From: Pseudomonas sp. SJZ074
Lineage (GTDB): Bacteria > Pseudomonadota > Gammaproteobacteria > Pseudomonadales > Pseudomonadaceae
DNA: 64,000 nt
Assembly (NCBI RefSeq): GCF_007828215.1
Contig: NZ_VIUE01000022.1
Location: 1 to 64,000, forward strand
Direction: 5' to 3'
Below the pieces are notes generated by a model. It was not told where the DNA came from. It saw only the letters and a program-made list of their open reading frames with translations, and ran no database searches. The position numbers and the translations under genes were made by a program. This document shows, in pieces, positions 45,107 through 53,466 of the stretch. Numbering within the stretch: the first letter of the stretch is position 1; each line of letters begins with the position of its first letter.

Positions 45107-46015
45107 ATGCAACTCAAATGGCTGGATGACCTGCTGGCAATCGCCGAGTGGAAGAACTTCTCCCGCGCCGCCGAAGTCCGTTGCGTGACACAATCAGCTT
45201 TGTCACGCCGTATCCGCTCACTCGAGGAGTGGGTGGGGGTCAAGCTGGTGGACCGCGGCACCTACCCCGTCCAGCTGACGGCGGCGGGCATCACTTTTTG
45301 CGAGGAAAGCCGGGACGCACTGGCCGGCCTGCTGCGGTTGCGTTCGACGTTGCGCGACGTGGAGCGGATGCCGGGCCGCTCCATCCAGATCACCGCGGCC
45401 CACAGCCTCTCGATGACCTTCCTGCCGAAATGGCTCTCCCAGTTCCAACAGCACAACGAGCAATTCAATGCCCGGGTCGTCGCCGCCAACATCCACGACG
45501 CCGTCATCGCCCTCGAAGAAAGCAACTGCGATTTGATGATGGTCTATCACCATCCGCTCGCCCCCATCCTGCTGGATGCCGAACGCTTCGGCAGCCTGAC
45601 CCTCGGCCACGACGCGTTCATCCCCTTGTGCGCTCCCAATGCCAAAGGCGAACCGCTGTACCGCCTGCCCGGCCGCGCCGGCAAACCGGTGCCCTACCTG
45701 GCCTACACTGCCACCACCTTCCTCGGCCGCGTCGCCGACATCGTCATCAAGAACGGCCCCGCGCCGACGGCATTGGAGCGTTGCTATGAGGCCGACATGG
45801 CGATGCTGCTGATGCGCATGGCGGTCGAAGGCTATGGTGTGGCCTGGTTACCGCAGAGCGCGGTGGCCGATGAATTGGAGCGAGGGTTGTTGGTCAGGGC
45901 TGGAGAGCAGGAATGGAGCACGCAGCTGGAGATTCGCTCGTACTGTGCGATCGCCAATCGGAACCCGACGATGCGCAAGTTGTGGAAGACGTTGGAGGGG
46001 GCTTCGTTGCGGTGA
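45107..46015 (+). CDS. LysR-family regulator
   Basis: A 302-residue LysR protein. Its helix-turn-helix (KNFSRAAEVRCVTQSALSRRIRSLE) is at the N-terminus and a full effector-binding domain follows. It resembles the HypT/QseD-like subgroup with MQLKWLDDLLAIAEWKNFS at the start. It is divergent from the symporter-racemase operon across 139 bases, which makes it the likely local regulator. The inducer is unknown. Confidence 0.88.
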   Translation: MQLKWLDDLLAIAEWKNFSRAAEVRCVTQSALSRRIRSLEEWVGVKLVDRGTYPVQLTAAGITFCEESRDALAGLLRLRSTLRDVERMPGRSIQITAAHSLSMTFLPKWLSQFQQHNEQFNARVVAANIHDAVIALEESNCDLMMVYHHPLAPILLDAERFGSLTLGHDAFIPLCAPNAKGEPLYRLPGRAGKPVPYLAYTATTFLGRVADIVIKNGPAPTALERCYEADMAMLLMRMAVEGYGVAWLPQSAVADELERGLLVRAGEQEWSTQLEIRSYCAIANRNPTMRKLWKTLEGASLR

Positions 46016-46157
46016 TCAGTCAGTGGGCTTTCGTTTACGCGTCACTACAAATTTCCTTTGCGGATTACAACCTTTAACAATTTTCTCCCGGTAGAAACCT
46101 AAACACATTCAAGAACAAGCCGATAGGTTTCGAATACCCATCCTCCAAGGATTGAAC

Positions 46158-46646
46158 ATGATTAACCTCGATGCCCAGCGCTCCAGTGCTCTCCCACTCT
46201 CCACAATCAGCGTAGAACCCAAAAAGTCCACGGATGAAGTGGCACAGGCGCCTGCGAACAAATCGTCTACCGGTACGCAGGTTGAGGGGGTGAAAGTATC
46301 GCTGTCCGGGGTCGGACTTCAAAAATCAGCGAATGACCGCACCGCCAATGCCAACAAGGACATTGAAGAAAGCGGGTTGCCCGATCAGGTGCAGAAGATC
46401 CTGAAAATGATTCGGGAGCTGAAGCAGAAAATCGCAGAGAAGCAGTCAGAAATGCAGGCGCTCATGGCCGATCAAAGTATGTCCCCGGAAACCAAGCAGG
46501 TAAAAGCCGGCGCGTTGCAAGCGACGCTCTCGACACTCACCGCCAGCCTGATGACAGCGAGCGCCTCCCTGGACAAACTGAGCAAGAATGGAAAGCTGTC
46601 GGCTGCCCAGGCCCAACAGGTCGTCAAGCTGGCCATGAAAAGCTGA
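46158..46646 (+). CDS. Orphan helical protein of unknown function
   Basis: A 162-residue protein. The first 70 residues are polar and probably disordered (Ser/Thr/Lys-rich, with VEGVKVSLSGVGLQKS). The rest is predicted coiled coil and helix (KILKMIRELKQKIAEKQSEMQ). No signal peptide, and Cys is absent. AAGGA lies 6 bases before the ATG at 46158. Such architecture occurs in secreted or surface-associated proteins, but I cannot assign it. Convergent with a LysR gene. Confidence 0.6.
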   Translation: MINLDAQRSSALPLSTISVEPKKSTDEVAQAPANKSSTGTQVEGVKVSLSGVGLQKSANDRTANANKDIEESGLPDQVQKILKMIRELKQKIAEKQSEMQALMADQSMSPETKQVKAGALQATLSTLTASLMTASASLDKLSKNGKLSAAQAQQVVKLAMKS

Positions 46647-46675
46647 ATCCGTTTCTCGGAGGACATTCCCCCCAT

Positions 46676-47563
46676 TCAGAGCTTTCCTTCGTAGTACTGG
46701 GCCATGTGATCAACAAATACGCGGACCTTGAGGGGTAGATTCCGGGCATGAGGGTACAACGCATAGTAGTGCCTCATTCCCAGGGTGTATTCCGGCAGAA
46801 TCCGCACCAACCTTCCCTTCAGCAGATCATCTCGTACCGTCGCCAGGGTAAACGCCGCGATTCCCCCGCCCGACAACGCGCACGCATGCAAGGCGGTGAT
46901 GGTGTCCGTATGAAAGGCACTGTCGCAATCCAGTGTTATTGACTGCCCTCCTTCGCTTGCCAACGACCACTGGGTAGCCGCCCCATACGTCAGTAACCGG
47001 TGCTCATTGAGCTCAACGACGCTGCGCGCAAGACCGTACTTGGATACATAGCCCGGCGCCGCCACCAATACTTGCGGTGACACGCTGAGCAAGCGGGCGA
47101 CCAGGCTGCTGTCGGCCAGCGCCCCGCAGATCCGCAATGCCACGTCGAAACCATCGGCCACCAGGTCGACAAGGGGATCGGAGCACGACAAGTCGACCTG
47201 GACGTCCGGGTAGCGTTGCTGGAAGGTCGGCAACCAATGGGCCAATTCCAACGTACCGGTTACCAGCGGCACGCTGATTCGCAGCAGGCCGGAGGGACGC
47301 TCCTGCTCCAGGGTGACGGCGCGGGAGGCGGCCTCGACGCGTTCCAGGATATCCACGCAAGCCGCGTAGTACCTTTCGCCGGCCGCGGTCAGGCTCATGC
47401 GCCGGGTATTGCGATTGAGCAAACGCACGCCCAAGGCGCTTTCCAATTGCTGCAAGTGTCGCGACACCGAGGAATGGGTGGTGCCCAGTCGCTCGGCCGC
47501 GGCTGAAAACCCTTGGGTCTCCACAATGCAGCGGAACACGCCCATGGCGAGCATCTGATTCAT
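46676..47563 (-). CDS. LysR-family regulator
   Basis: A 295-residue LysR protein of the CrgA/DmlR-like subgroup (begins MNQMLAMGVFRCIVETQGFSAAAERL; the HTH continues LGTTHSSVSRHLQQLE). Six bases separate its start from the stop of the upstream isochorismatase-fold gene, so the two form an operon in which the regulator is downstream. Target likely its own operon. Inducer unknown. Confidence 0.88.
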   Translation of the reverse strand: MNQMLAMGVFRCIVETQGFSAAAERLGTTHSSVSRHLQQLESALGVRLLNRNTRRMSLTAAGERYYAACVDILERVEAASRAVTLEQERPSGLLRISVPLVTGTLELAHWLPTFQQRYPDVQVDLSCSDPLVDLVADGFDVALRICGALADSSLVARLLSVSPQVLVAAPGYVSKYGLARSVVELNEHRLLTYGAATQWSLASEGGQSITLDCDSAFHTDTITALHACALSGGGIAAFTLATVRDDLLKGRLVRILPEYTLGMRHYYALYPHARNLPLKVRVFVDHMAQYYEGKL

Positions 47564-47569
47564 ATCGAC

Positions 47570-48256
47570 TTAACGTACCGGTAACTTGATGATCTGCTCG
47601 GTGGTCATGACATCACCGAAGGTATCCTCGACTTCAGCCAACGCGGCCTTGTGCAAGGCGTCCTTGTCGATCGCCTCACCGTTGCCCCGGGTAATCGCGC
47701 GAGTCGCCGATGCATCGGAGGCGACCAGCACATTGTAGCCCAGGGGCGCCGCATCCCGGGCGGCACCCGCCACGCACGCATGGGTCATGAGACCGGAAAT
47801 GATCAGATTCTCGATACCGGCGCGCTTCAGACGCTTGTCCAGGTCAGTACTGCCGAAGACGCTGACGGTGGTTTTCTGCAGCACCACATCCTTGGCCCTG
47901 GGCTGCATGTCCGGGTGAAACTTCACGGTTTCACCATCCTTCGCGAACACCGCCGAACCTGCGGGAGCGATGTGTTGGACATGGAAAACCGGCATTTTGT
48001 GGTCATCGGCAAAGGCAATCAGCCTACGGGTATTGGCCAGCGCGGCAGCGCCATCAGGAATCGGCATCTTACCGGTGAAGTATTCGTTCTGAAAATCGAT
48101 CACCAGTAACGCGGTTTTACCAACAGGCAATTGGCTGGTCGGCGTTGCGCCTGACATGGCCCGAATGGTTGGCTGGTTTTCAGCGAGTGCAGCGCTGCTG
48201 GCGACGATGCCGGAAAATGCACAGGCAGCGAGGAAACGGCGGGTGAATCGTTGCAT
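47570..48256 (-). CDS. Exported isochorismatase-fold cysteine hydrolase
   Basis: A 228-residue protein with an N-terminal signal peptide (RRFLAACAFSGIVASSAALAE), unusual for this mainly cytosolic family. The catalytic triad is complete: D54 in LLVIDFQNEY, K128 in VLQKTTVSVF, C161 in LMTHACVAG. Family members hydrolyse isochorismate or amide bonds (nicotinamidase-like). The start at 48256 is preceded by a GGAAGGAATTCC region. Operon with the LysR gene downstream. Substrate unknown; periplasmic location is inferred. The 280 bases upstream hold no gene that I can see. Confidence 0.85.
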   Translation of the reverse strand: MQRFTRRFLAACAFSGIVASSAALAENQPTIRAMSGATPTSQLPVGKTALLVIDFQNEYFTGKMPIPDGAAALANTRRLIAFADDHKMPVFHVQHIAPAGSAVFAKDGETVKFHPDMQPRAKDVVLQKTTVSVFGSTDLDKRLKRAGIENLIISGLMTHACVAGAARDAAPLGYNVLVASDASATRAITRGNGEAIDKDALHKAALAEVEDTFGDVMTTEQIIKLPVR

Positions 48257-48536
48257 GGGAATTCCTTCCTGGTTGTTGAGGGAAGGAATGCTAGAAAGAG
48301 GTCCGGTGCTTGAACACAGTGGGGACGGCACAGAACCTGTTCGGGATTTGCACAAACAAGATACTTGCCGGTGGGCGCCGGACGCATCAGCGTCATGCCG
48401 GGCATCATGAACAAGCGAACTCCCCGCCATTTTCGGCAGGGATGAAAGGCTCGACTTGAGCGACATGTATCACATTCACTTAGCGAGCACTCTGGATGAT
48501 TAAATTTATTCCTGCCTCTACAGACTTGTGTATTAA

Positions 48537-49376
48537 CTAGACATTACCACCCACAACTATCCGCTTCCCCACCTTCTCCCCCACCTCCAACGCCTGTCCA
48601 TCCCGTTGCTTACCTTGCCGTGCCTGCCCCACCAGCCGGGGAATCAACGCCCCCTCCGGCAAGTGCTGCCAGAAACGCCCTGGCATGTGCTGTCGCAGCG
48701 CTTGGGGATTGACCCTCGCCGGGTTGAAGGTGTGCCGGTAGTAAGTGCGCCATAACTCTGCGTCCGGGTCTTCAGCATGACGCGCCCATTGTTGCCACTG
48801 CTCAGGACAATGGCGCTGATAATCCAGGGCCTGACCATCGAAGCGGATGCCATCGCGAGGCGTCGCTATCAGCCAGCGTTGTCGGCCCAGCCGCTCGGCA
48901 AAATGACCGCTCGCGCTTTCGAGGATGTCATGGGCCGGCTCGTGAAAGGCCACGAGGTCCAGTTGCAACTGCTCGGCGAGCGCCTGCGGCAAGGGTATGA
49001 AGCGTACAAACGCATGGAGGTGATGGGCCTCGCGGCTGACTTGTTTGATCCGTCGCTGCAATTCGCTGCCCAGGCGATCACCGGCGAGCATCGCCGTGCG
49101 GTCTCCATGGGCGACACGCCAGAGCACTTCGTACAACAGGCTCCAGCGTTGTTCGCCCTGGTAACGACCGGCCTGCTCAAGCTGGGTCAACAAGGCCGCC
49201 GGCACTCGCGTGGAGAACGGACCCGGACCTGACGGCAGCGGCGTCGGCATGGCCAGCAGGTCGGCCATGGGGCCTTGGCTCCAGGTCACGTCAACGGGGT
49301 CGATGCCGTGGCCGAGCAGCTTGCGGGCCTGGTCGCGCCATACCAGGAAATCATCCTGGCAATCCAGCGCGATCAT
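48537..49376 (-). CDS. TIGR03915-type partner of the radical SAM protein
   Basis: A 279-residue protein I recognise as the family that is always paired with the UDG-linked radical SAM protein (DUF4130-containing in some genomes). It is soluble and His/Trp-rich, with HHLHAFVRFIPL and TYYRHTFNPARVNPQALRQHMP as striking stretches. The ATG overlaps the upstream stop (ATGA), indicating translational coupling. Both genes lie behind a LexA box, so a role in DNA damage is inferred. No catalytic activity is established to my knowledge. Confidence 0.82.
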   Translation of the reverse strand: MIALDCQDDFLVWRDQARKLLGHGIDPVDVTWSQGPMADLLAMPTPLPSGPGPFSTRVPAALLTQLEQAGRYQGEQRWSLLYEVLWRVAHGDRTAMLAGDRLGSELQRRIKQVSREAHHLHAFVRFIPLPQALAEQLQLDLVAFHEPAHDILESASGHFAERLGRQRWLIATPRDGIRFDGQALDYQRHCPEQWQQWARHAEDPDAELWRTYYRHTFNPARVNPQALRQHMPGRFWQHLPEGALIPRLVGQARQGKQRDGQALEVGEKVGKRIVVGGNV

Positions 49377-50593
49377 CCCCACAACCCCATTTGCATGGGC
49401 CCCTGGGGCTCACGCAAGCGCGCCCGCAGCAGGCCGCTACGCATCTGCGCCTCGGCGGGCCGATAATCGCTGGTGACGATGAACGGTCGCGCCTTTTCCA
49501 GCACACAACGCAACTGCACCAGATCGTCGTAGCGGACCCGTCGTTCCCGGCGCAACGTCACCAGGCGTTGCACGCTGCGCAGGCCAATCCCTGGAATACG
49601 CGCCAGCAGCGCGGGTTCGGCACGGTTGACGTCAAGGGGAAACACTTCACGGTTCGCCAGCGCCCAGGCCAGCTTGGGGTCGATGTCCAGGTCCAGGTTG
49701 CCGGCACCGCCCAGGATTTCACCCGCCTTGTAGCCGTACCCGCGCATGAGGAAATCAGCCTGGTACAACCGGTGCTCACGCAACAACGGCGGCGCCGCCA
49801 ATGGCACGCTGGCGGGGCTGTCGGGAATGGGGCTGAAAGCTGAATAGTAGACCCGCCGCAGGCCGTATCCCTGGTAGAGCGACTCGGCGTTCTGCAGGAT
49901 CGCATGATCGTCCGTGGCATCGGCCCCGACGATCACCTGGGTACTCTGCCCGGCCGGGGCGAAGCGCGGCGCGCGCACTTCTCCAGCCACCGCTTGCTGG
50001 CCCTGGTGGATGGTGCCCATGGCCTGGCGGATCGTGACCAGTTGCTTCTCCGGTGCCAGTCGCTTGAGGCTGGCCTCGCTGGGCAACTCGATGTTCACAC
50101 TGAGGCGATCGGCCAGCCGACCGGCCTCCTCGATCAGCAACGGATCGGCATCGGGAATGGTCTTGAGATGGATATAGCCCCGGAACTGATGCACCTCCCG
50201 CAACAGACGCGCCACGCGCACCAGTTGCTCCATGGTGTAGTCGGCCGACCGAATGATGCCGGAACTCAGGAACAGCCCGCTGATGCAGTTGCGACGATAG
50301 AAATCCAGGGTCAGGCGCACCACTTCCTCAGGCGTGAAGCGCGCCCTTGGCACGTTGCTGGAGCGACGGTTTACGCAGTACTGGCAGTCGTAGAGGCAGA
50401 AATTGGTCAACAACACCTTGAGCAGCGAGACGCAGCGCCCATCCGGTGTGTAGCTATGGCAGATGCCCATGCCGTCGGTGGCTCCCAACCCATCACGACC
50501 GCGAGAGCTGCGCTTGGGTGCACCACTGCTGGCGCAGGAGGCGTCATACTTGGCAGCGTCGGCGAGAATGCCGAGCTTGGCGATCAATTGCAT
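49373..50593 (-). CDS. UDG-linked radical SAM protein with helix-hairpin-helix
   Basis: A 406-residue radical SAM enzyme. The 4Fe-4S motif CX3CX2C is at C66, C70, C73 (FCLYDCQYC). Extra conserved-looking Cys at 20, 45 and 54 could hold a second cluster. The C-terminus has a helix-hairpin-helix DNA-binding motif (ARIPGIGLRSVQRLVTLRR). It is the TIGR03916 family, predicted for DNA repair or modification. I chose MQLIAKLG at 50593 because the upstream ATG at 50617 lies inside the LexA box and has no ribosome binding site. Translationally coupled to its partner. Confidence 0.87.
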   Translation of the reverse strand: MQLIAKLGILADAAKYDASCASSGAPKRSSRGRDGLGATDGMGICHSYTPDGRCVSLLKVLLTNFCLYDCQYCVNRRSSNVPRARFTPEEVVRLTLDFYRRNCISGLFLSSGIIRSADYTMEQLVRVARLLREVHQFRGYIHLKTIPDADPLLIEEAGRLADRLSVNIELPSEASLKRLAPEKQLVTIRQAMGTIHQGQQAVAGEVRAPRFAPAGQSTQVIVGADATDDHAILQNAESLYQGYGLRRVYYSAFSPIPDSPASVPLAAPPLLREHRLYQADFLMRGYGYKAGEILGGAGNLDLDIDPKLAWALANREVFPLDVNRAEPALLARIPGIGLRSVQRLVTLRRERRVRYDDLVQLRCVLEKARPFIVTSDYRPAEAQMRSGLLRARLREPQGPMQMGLWG

Positions 50594-50609
50594 GGGAAGG
50601 CTCTCTATA

Positions 50610-50625
50610 CTGGTCATGCATACAG
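50610..50625 (-). promoter_or_regulatory. LexA (SOS) box of the radical SAM operon
   Basis: On the minus strand CTGTATGCATGACCAG, i.e. CTG-N10-CAG with CTGTAT matching the Pseudomonas consensus CTGTATAAATATACAG in the left half. It lies 16 bases before the chosen ATG. It also lies in the divergent gap shared with yhfG-fic. Confidence 0.7.
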
Positions 50626-50710
50626 TATTTGGAGATGCGAGGCGATGCAAGCGCCATTGGTCATCGATGGGTTATAATCCGCCCACCCACGCGATTTGAG
50701 GTTCAGCCCC

Positions 50711-50881
50711 ATGGGCAACATCAGCCTTGAAACCAAGAAGGCCTACGCGGCCAGGACGCGTCGGTCCAACTATGCGGCCAGCCTGCGCCTGGAAGGTTTC
50801 AAAGTGACCTTTTCCGATAGCGAAGGCAAAATGCCGACCCGTGAAGAAGTCCTGAAGATCTTCACCAAGACCAGAACCTGA
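50711..50881 (+). CDS. yhfG: YhfG-family antitoxin of the Fic module
   Basis: Fifty-six residues, basic and helical (begins MGNISLETKKAYAARTRRSN). It carries AASLRLEGF, which fits the (S/T)xxxE(G/N) inhibitory motif of class I Fic antitoxins (S24, E28, G29); in such pairs the Glu blocks the ATP site of Fic. The stop codon overlaps the fic ATG by one base (TGATG), the same order as E. coli yhfG-fic. Divergent from the SOS radical SAM operon. Confidence 0.85.
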   Translation: MGNISLETKKAYAARTRRSNYAASLRLEGFKVTFSDSEGKMPTREEVLKIFTKTRT

Positions 50882-51501
50882 TGCCCGACAAATATGGGGT
50901 TGGTGAGGACGCCTATTGCTACCCGGGCTCCACTGTCCTTCGTAACAGACTCGATATCCGCGACGAACCCACCCTGAGCGAAGCCGAACAACAACTCACG
51001 GCCATCGCGGCGGACCAGGTCGAATTCAACGCTCCCCCTTACGACCTGGCCTACCTCCAGAACATCCACCGACGACTTTTCTCGGATTTGTACGAGTGGG
51101 CCGGAGAACTGCGCACCGTCGGGATGGCCAAACAAGACACACGCTTCTGCCAGCCACAGTTCATGGAAAAAGAAGCCAGGAAAATCTTCAGCAACATGGC
51201 CGCCGCCCATTGGTTCGAAGGGCTGCCACGGGCGGACCTGATCATTGCCGTGGCCGATGCCTATTCCGATATCAACGTGGTCCACCCCTTTCGCGAAGGC
51301 AATGGACGCGCCCAGCGCATCCTCTTCGAGCATCTCATCATGAATGCCGGGTTTGAAATCAGTTGGTGGGGTATCGAGAAGGACGAGTGGATCTTTGCAA
51401 ACATTGCGGCTTACAACTGCATGCCCGGCCCCATGGAGCAGGTGTTCGAGAAGTGCATTGGCCAGGCGATTCAAGCCGACGCAGGTAATGTCGCTCCATG
51501 A
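50881..51501 (+). CDS. fic: Fic-domain AMP-transferase toxin
   Basis: A 206-residue Fic protein. The active loop HPFREGNGRAQR (H135-R146) matches HxFx(D/E)GNGRxxR exactly, so AMPylation (or other NMP transfer) activity is expected. No inhibitory helix is visible in the protein itself; it is supplied in trans by YhfG upstream. Length matches E. coli Fic (about 200). Targets of related enzymes include DNA gyrase and topoisomerase IV; that is family knowledge, not shown here. Confidence 0.9.
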   Translation: MPDKYGVGEDAYCYPGSTVLRNRLDIRDEPTLSEAEQQLTAIAADQVEFNAPPYDLAYLQNIHRRLFSDLYEWAGELRTVGMAKQDTRFCQPQFMEKEARKIFSNMAAAHWFEGLPRADLIIAVADAYSDINVVHPFREGNGRAQRILFEHLIMNAGFEISWWGIEKDEWIFANIAAYNCMPGPMEQVFEKCIGQAIQADAGNVAP

Positions 51502-51625
51502 ATGGATCGCACGAACCCAATTGAAACCGCGTCAATGGATTTATTTCATCTTGAGTGTTGGTCAGCGATAAACTTGGCAACCATTGCATGCCTCGACGCT
51601 GCAGATCATCCTCAAGGACTCCAGT

Positions 51626-52168
51626 ATGACTCTCTCGCCGTCACGCTCCTTTTTCTTCGTCTCCACTCTCCTGGCCAGCACCCTGTGCTTCGCCGAAACC
51701 GAACCGGCCGACGGCAGCCTGATCAAGGACTCGACCAAAGCAGCCGTCTCATCGTTCATCACGGCGGGCAAGAACCTGTTGGGCGGTGTCAGCGAAGGTG
51801 TACTCGACGGCCGCGAATCAGCCCAGGGCACAGATGGCGCAGCGATCATTTCCTCAGGCGAACAAATGAAAGACCGCATTGGCGTCGAAGTTCTGAAACT
51901 GGAACCCAGCGACGACAATCTCACCGTTACCCTCGGTTTCAAGAACAGCACCGACACGCAACTGCGCCTGATCAACCTCAGGCAGACGGGTGTCTTGCTG
52001 GCAATTGATCAGGCAGGTTATGCCAACAGCCTCAAGGCAATGGAAAACCCGGATGAAGTCACTGTTCCACCCAAGGCAGCCGTGCGGCAGAAGTTCATCT
52101 TCGATGGGCAGAACGAGCCCATCAGTTCTGTACGGGTATGGGGCCAGGACTATCAGTTGAAAAAATGA
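51626..52168 (+). CDS. Exported protein of unknown function
   Basis: A 180-residue protein with a signal peptide (SFFFVSTLLASTLCFA, cleavage near A/ETEP), a short helical part, and a beta-rich domain (VEVLKLEPSDDNLTVTLGFKN, then VTVPPKAAVRQKFIFDG) resembling Ig-like periplasmic folds. No lipobox. The open frame extends 14 codons further upstream without improving the signal. Function unknown. Confidence 0.65.
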   Translation: MTLSPSRSFFFVSTLLASTLCFAETEPADGSLIKDSTKAAVSSFITAGKNLLGGVSEGVLDGRESAQGTDGAAIISSGEQMKDRIGVEVLKLEPSDDNLTVTLGFKNSTDTQLRLINLRQTGVLLAIDQAGYANSLKAMENPDEVTVPPKAAVRQKFIFDGQNEPISSVRVWGQDYQLKK

Positions 52169-52234
52169 TTCTATCGGGCCAGAAGAGGGAGCAAACTACT
52201 TCCTCTCCTCCCTTCTCCACATGAAACGCCGACA

Positions 52235-52957
52235 ATGGACACGATAAGGACGTTCTCCCCCAATGGAAAAGGCCGAGACTTTGTCGTGGGTGATGTTCAT
52301 GGGCATTTCAAACTTCTAAAGTCGCTTTTGGCTCACGCCGACTTCAATGCTGAACGGGATCGGGTGTTTTCTGTTGGCGACCTGATCGATCGCGGCCCGG
52401 ACTCCCTGGAAGTGCTGAACTGGCTGGCAGAACCCTGGTTTCACGCGGTCCGGGGTAATCATGAACAGATGCTCATCGACTGCGTGTCCGGACAGGGAGA
52501 TATTGCCAGGCACACCCGAAACGGCGGGGCCTGGCTCTATGAGCTGGCAGCCACGACCCAGCATGAACTGTCCAATGTTCTCCAGGAACTTCCGCTGATC
52601 ATTGAAGTTGAGCTGGAATACGGCAGAAAAATGGGCATCGTGCACGCCGAAGCTCCATTACTGCGCGACAATGATGACTGGCAGACCGCCAAAGACGCCT
52701 TGTCCGGACATTTTGGCGAAGATAGCCGCCACCGCGCTTTGAAAATAGCCTTGTATGCCCGGGGTAAAATAGAACAACAGAACAATGACCCCATCAGGGG
52801 CATAAACCGGCTTTACGTCGGGCACTCAACGGTATCGAACGTCACCTGCCTGGGTAATGTCGTCTACATCGACACCGGCTGTTCCTTTGACGATGGGGCG
52901 TTGAGTCTTGTAGAACTCAATGCGGATACCACAACCTGCATAACAATGCGCCCATAA
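52235..52957 (+). CDS. Lambda-type Ser/Thr protein phosphatase (PrpA-like)
   Basis: A 240-residue metallophosphatase with all signature motifs: GDVHGH, GDLIDRGPDS and RGNHEQM, then C-terminal GHSTVSN with the metal His. It resembles bacteriophage lambda phosphatase and E. coli PrpA/PrpB in length and order, so dephosphorylation of proteins is expected. It sits just left of the mobile region boundary; whether it is core or acquired is unclear. Confidence 0.88.
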   Translation: MDTIRTFSPNGKGRDFVVGDVHGHFKLLKSLLAHADFNAERDRVFSVGDLIDRGPDSLEVLNWLAEPWFHAVRGNHEQMLIDCVSGQGDIARHTRNGGAWLYELAATTQHELSNVLQELPLIIEVELEYGRKMGIVHAEAPLLRDNDDWQTAKDALSGHFGEDSRHRALKIALYARGKIEQQNNDPIRGINRLYVGHSTVSNVTCLGNVVYIDTGCSFDDGALSLVELNADTTTCITMRP

Positions 52958-52995
52958 TCGAAACGGAAATGGGTACGACACTTCGCTTGCACGTG

Positions 52996-53223
52996 TCAGA
53001 CCTTGAAACGCGCAACCAGGCGATTCAGCCCAATCGCCAAGTTCGCCATCTCACCGCAGGCGCCGGCGGTCTGAGTAGCGCCCGCCGAACTCTGGATCGA
53101 CAGCTCGCGGATGCTGGTCAGGTTTTGGTCGGCCTCGCGGGCCACCTGCGCCTGCTCTTCTGAGACGGTGGCGATCAGCAGGTTGCGTTCATTGATACGG
53201 GTAATCGTCTCGGCGATCTGCTT
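52996..53223 (-). pseudogene. 3' remnant of a methyl-accepting chemotaxis protein
   Basis: About 75 residues (QIAETITRINERNLLIATVSEEQAQVA... to NRLVARFKV, shown in part) match the last coiled-coil segment of Pseudomonas chemoreceptors. Upstream of residue Gln/Ile the homology stops abruptly and is replaced by unrelated sequence. The sensor, HAMP and signalling tip are gone. I infer truncation by the incoming mobile DNA on the right. Confidence 0.8.
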
Positions 53224-53466
53224 GAGAAGAAAGTGGCAGACCTCGGGGCGAGGTTCATAGTCCTGACATTCATTTTTTGTCTCTCTTGGAAAGGTCGGCA
53301 CAACGCTGCCGTCATTCCGAGATATCGACCAAGATGCCTGACGCTGCAAATCACCCGACAAATGGGTTAGTGCGGCCTTTGGCGTGACATCGTCAATAGT
53401 GCTAAGGACCGACCGACCGCGCAACCTGTCATGGTATGTAGGAAAGTTATGGACGCCAGGCAATCT

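Noticed and set aside
48257..48536. Possible small gene in the 280-base gap
   Set aside because: No frame with a ribosome binding site was found on either strand.
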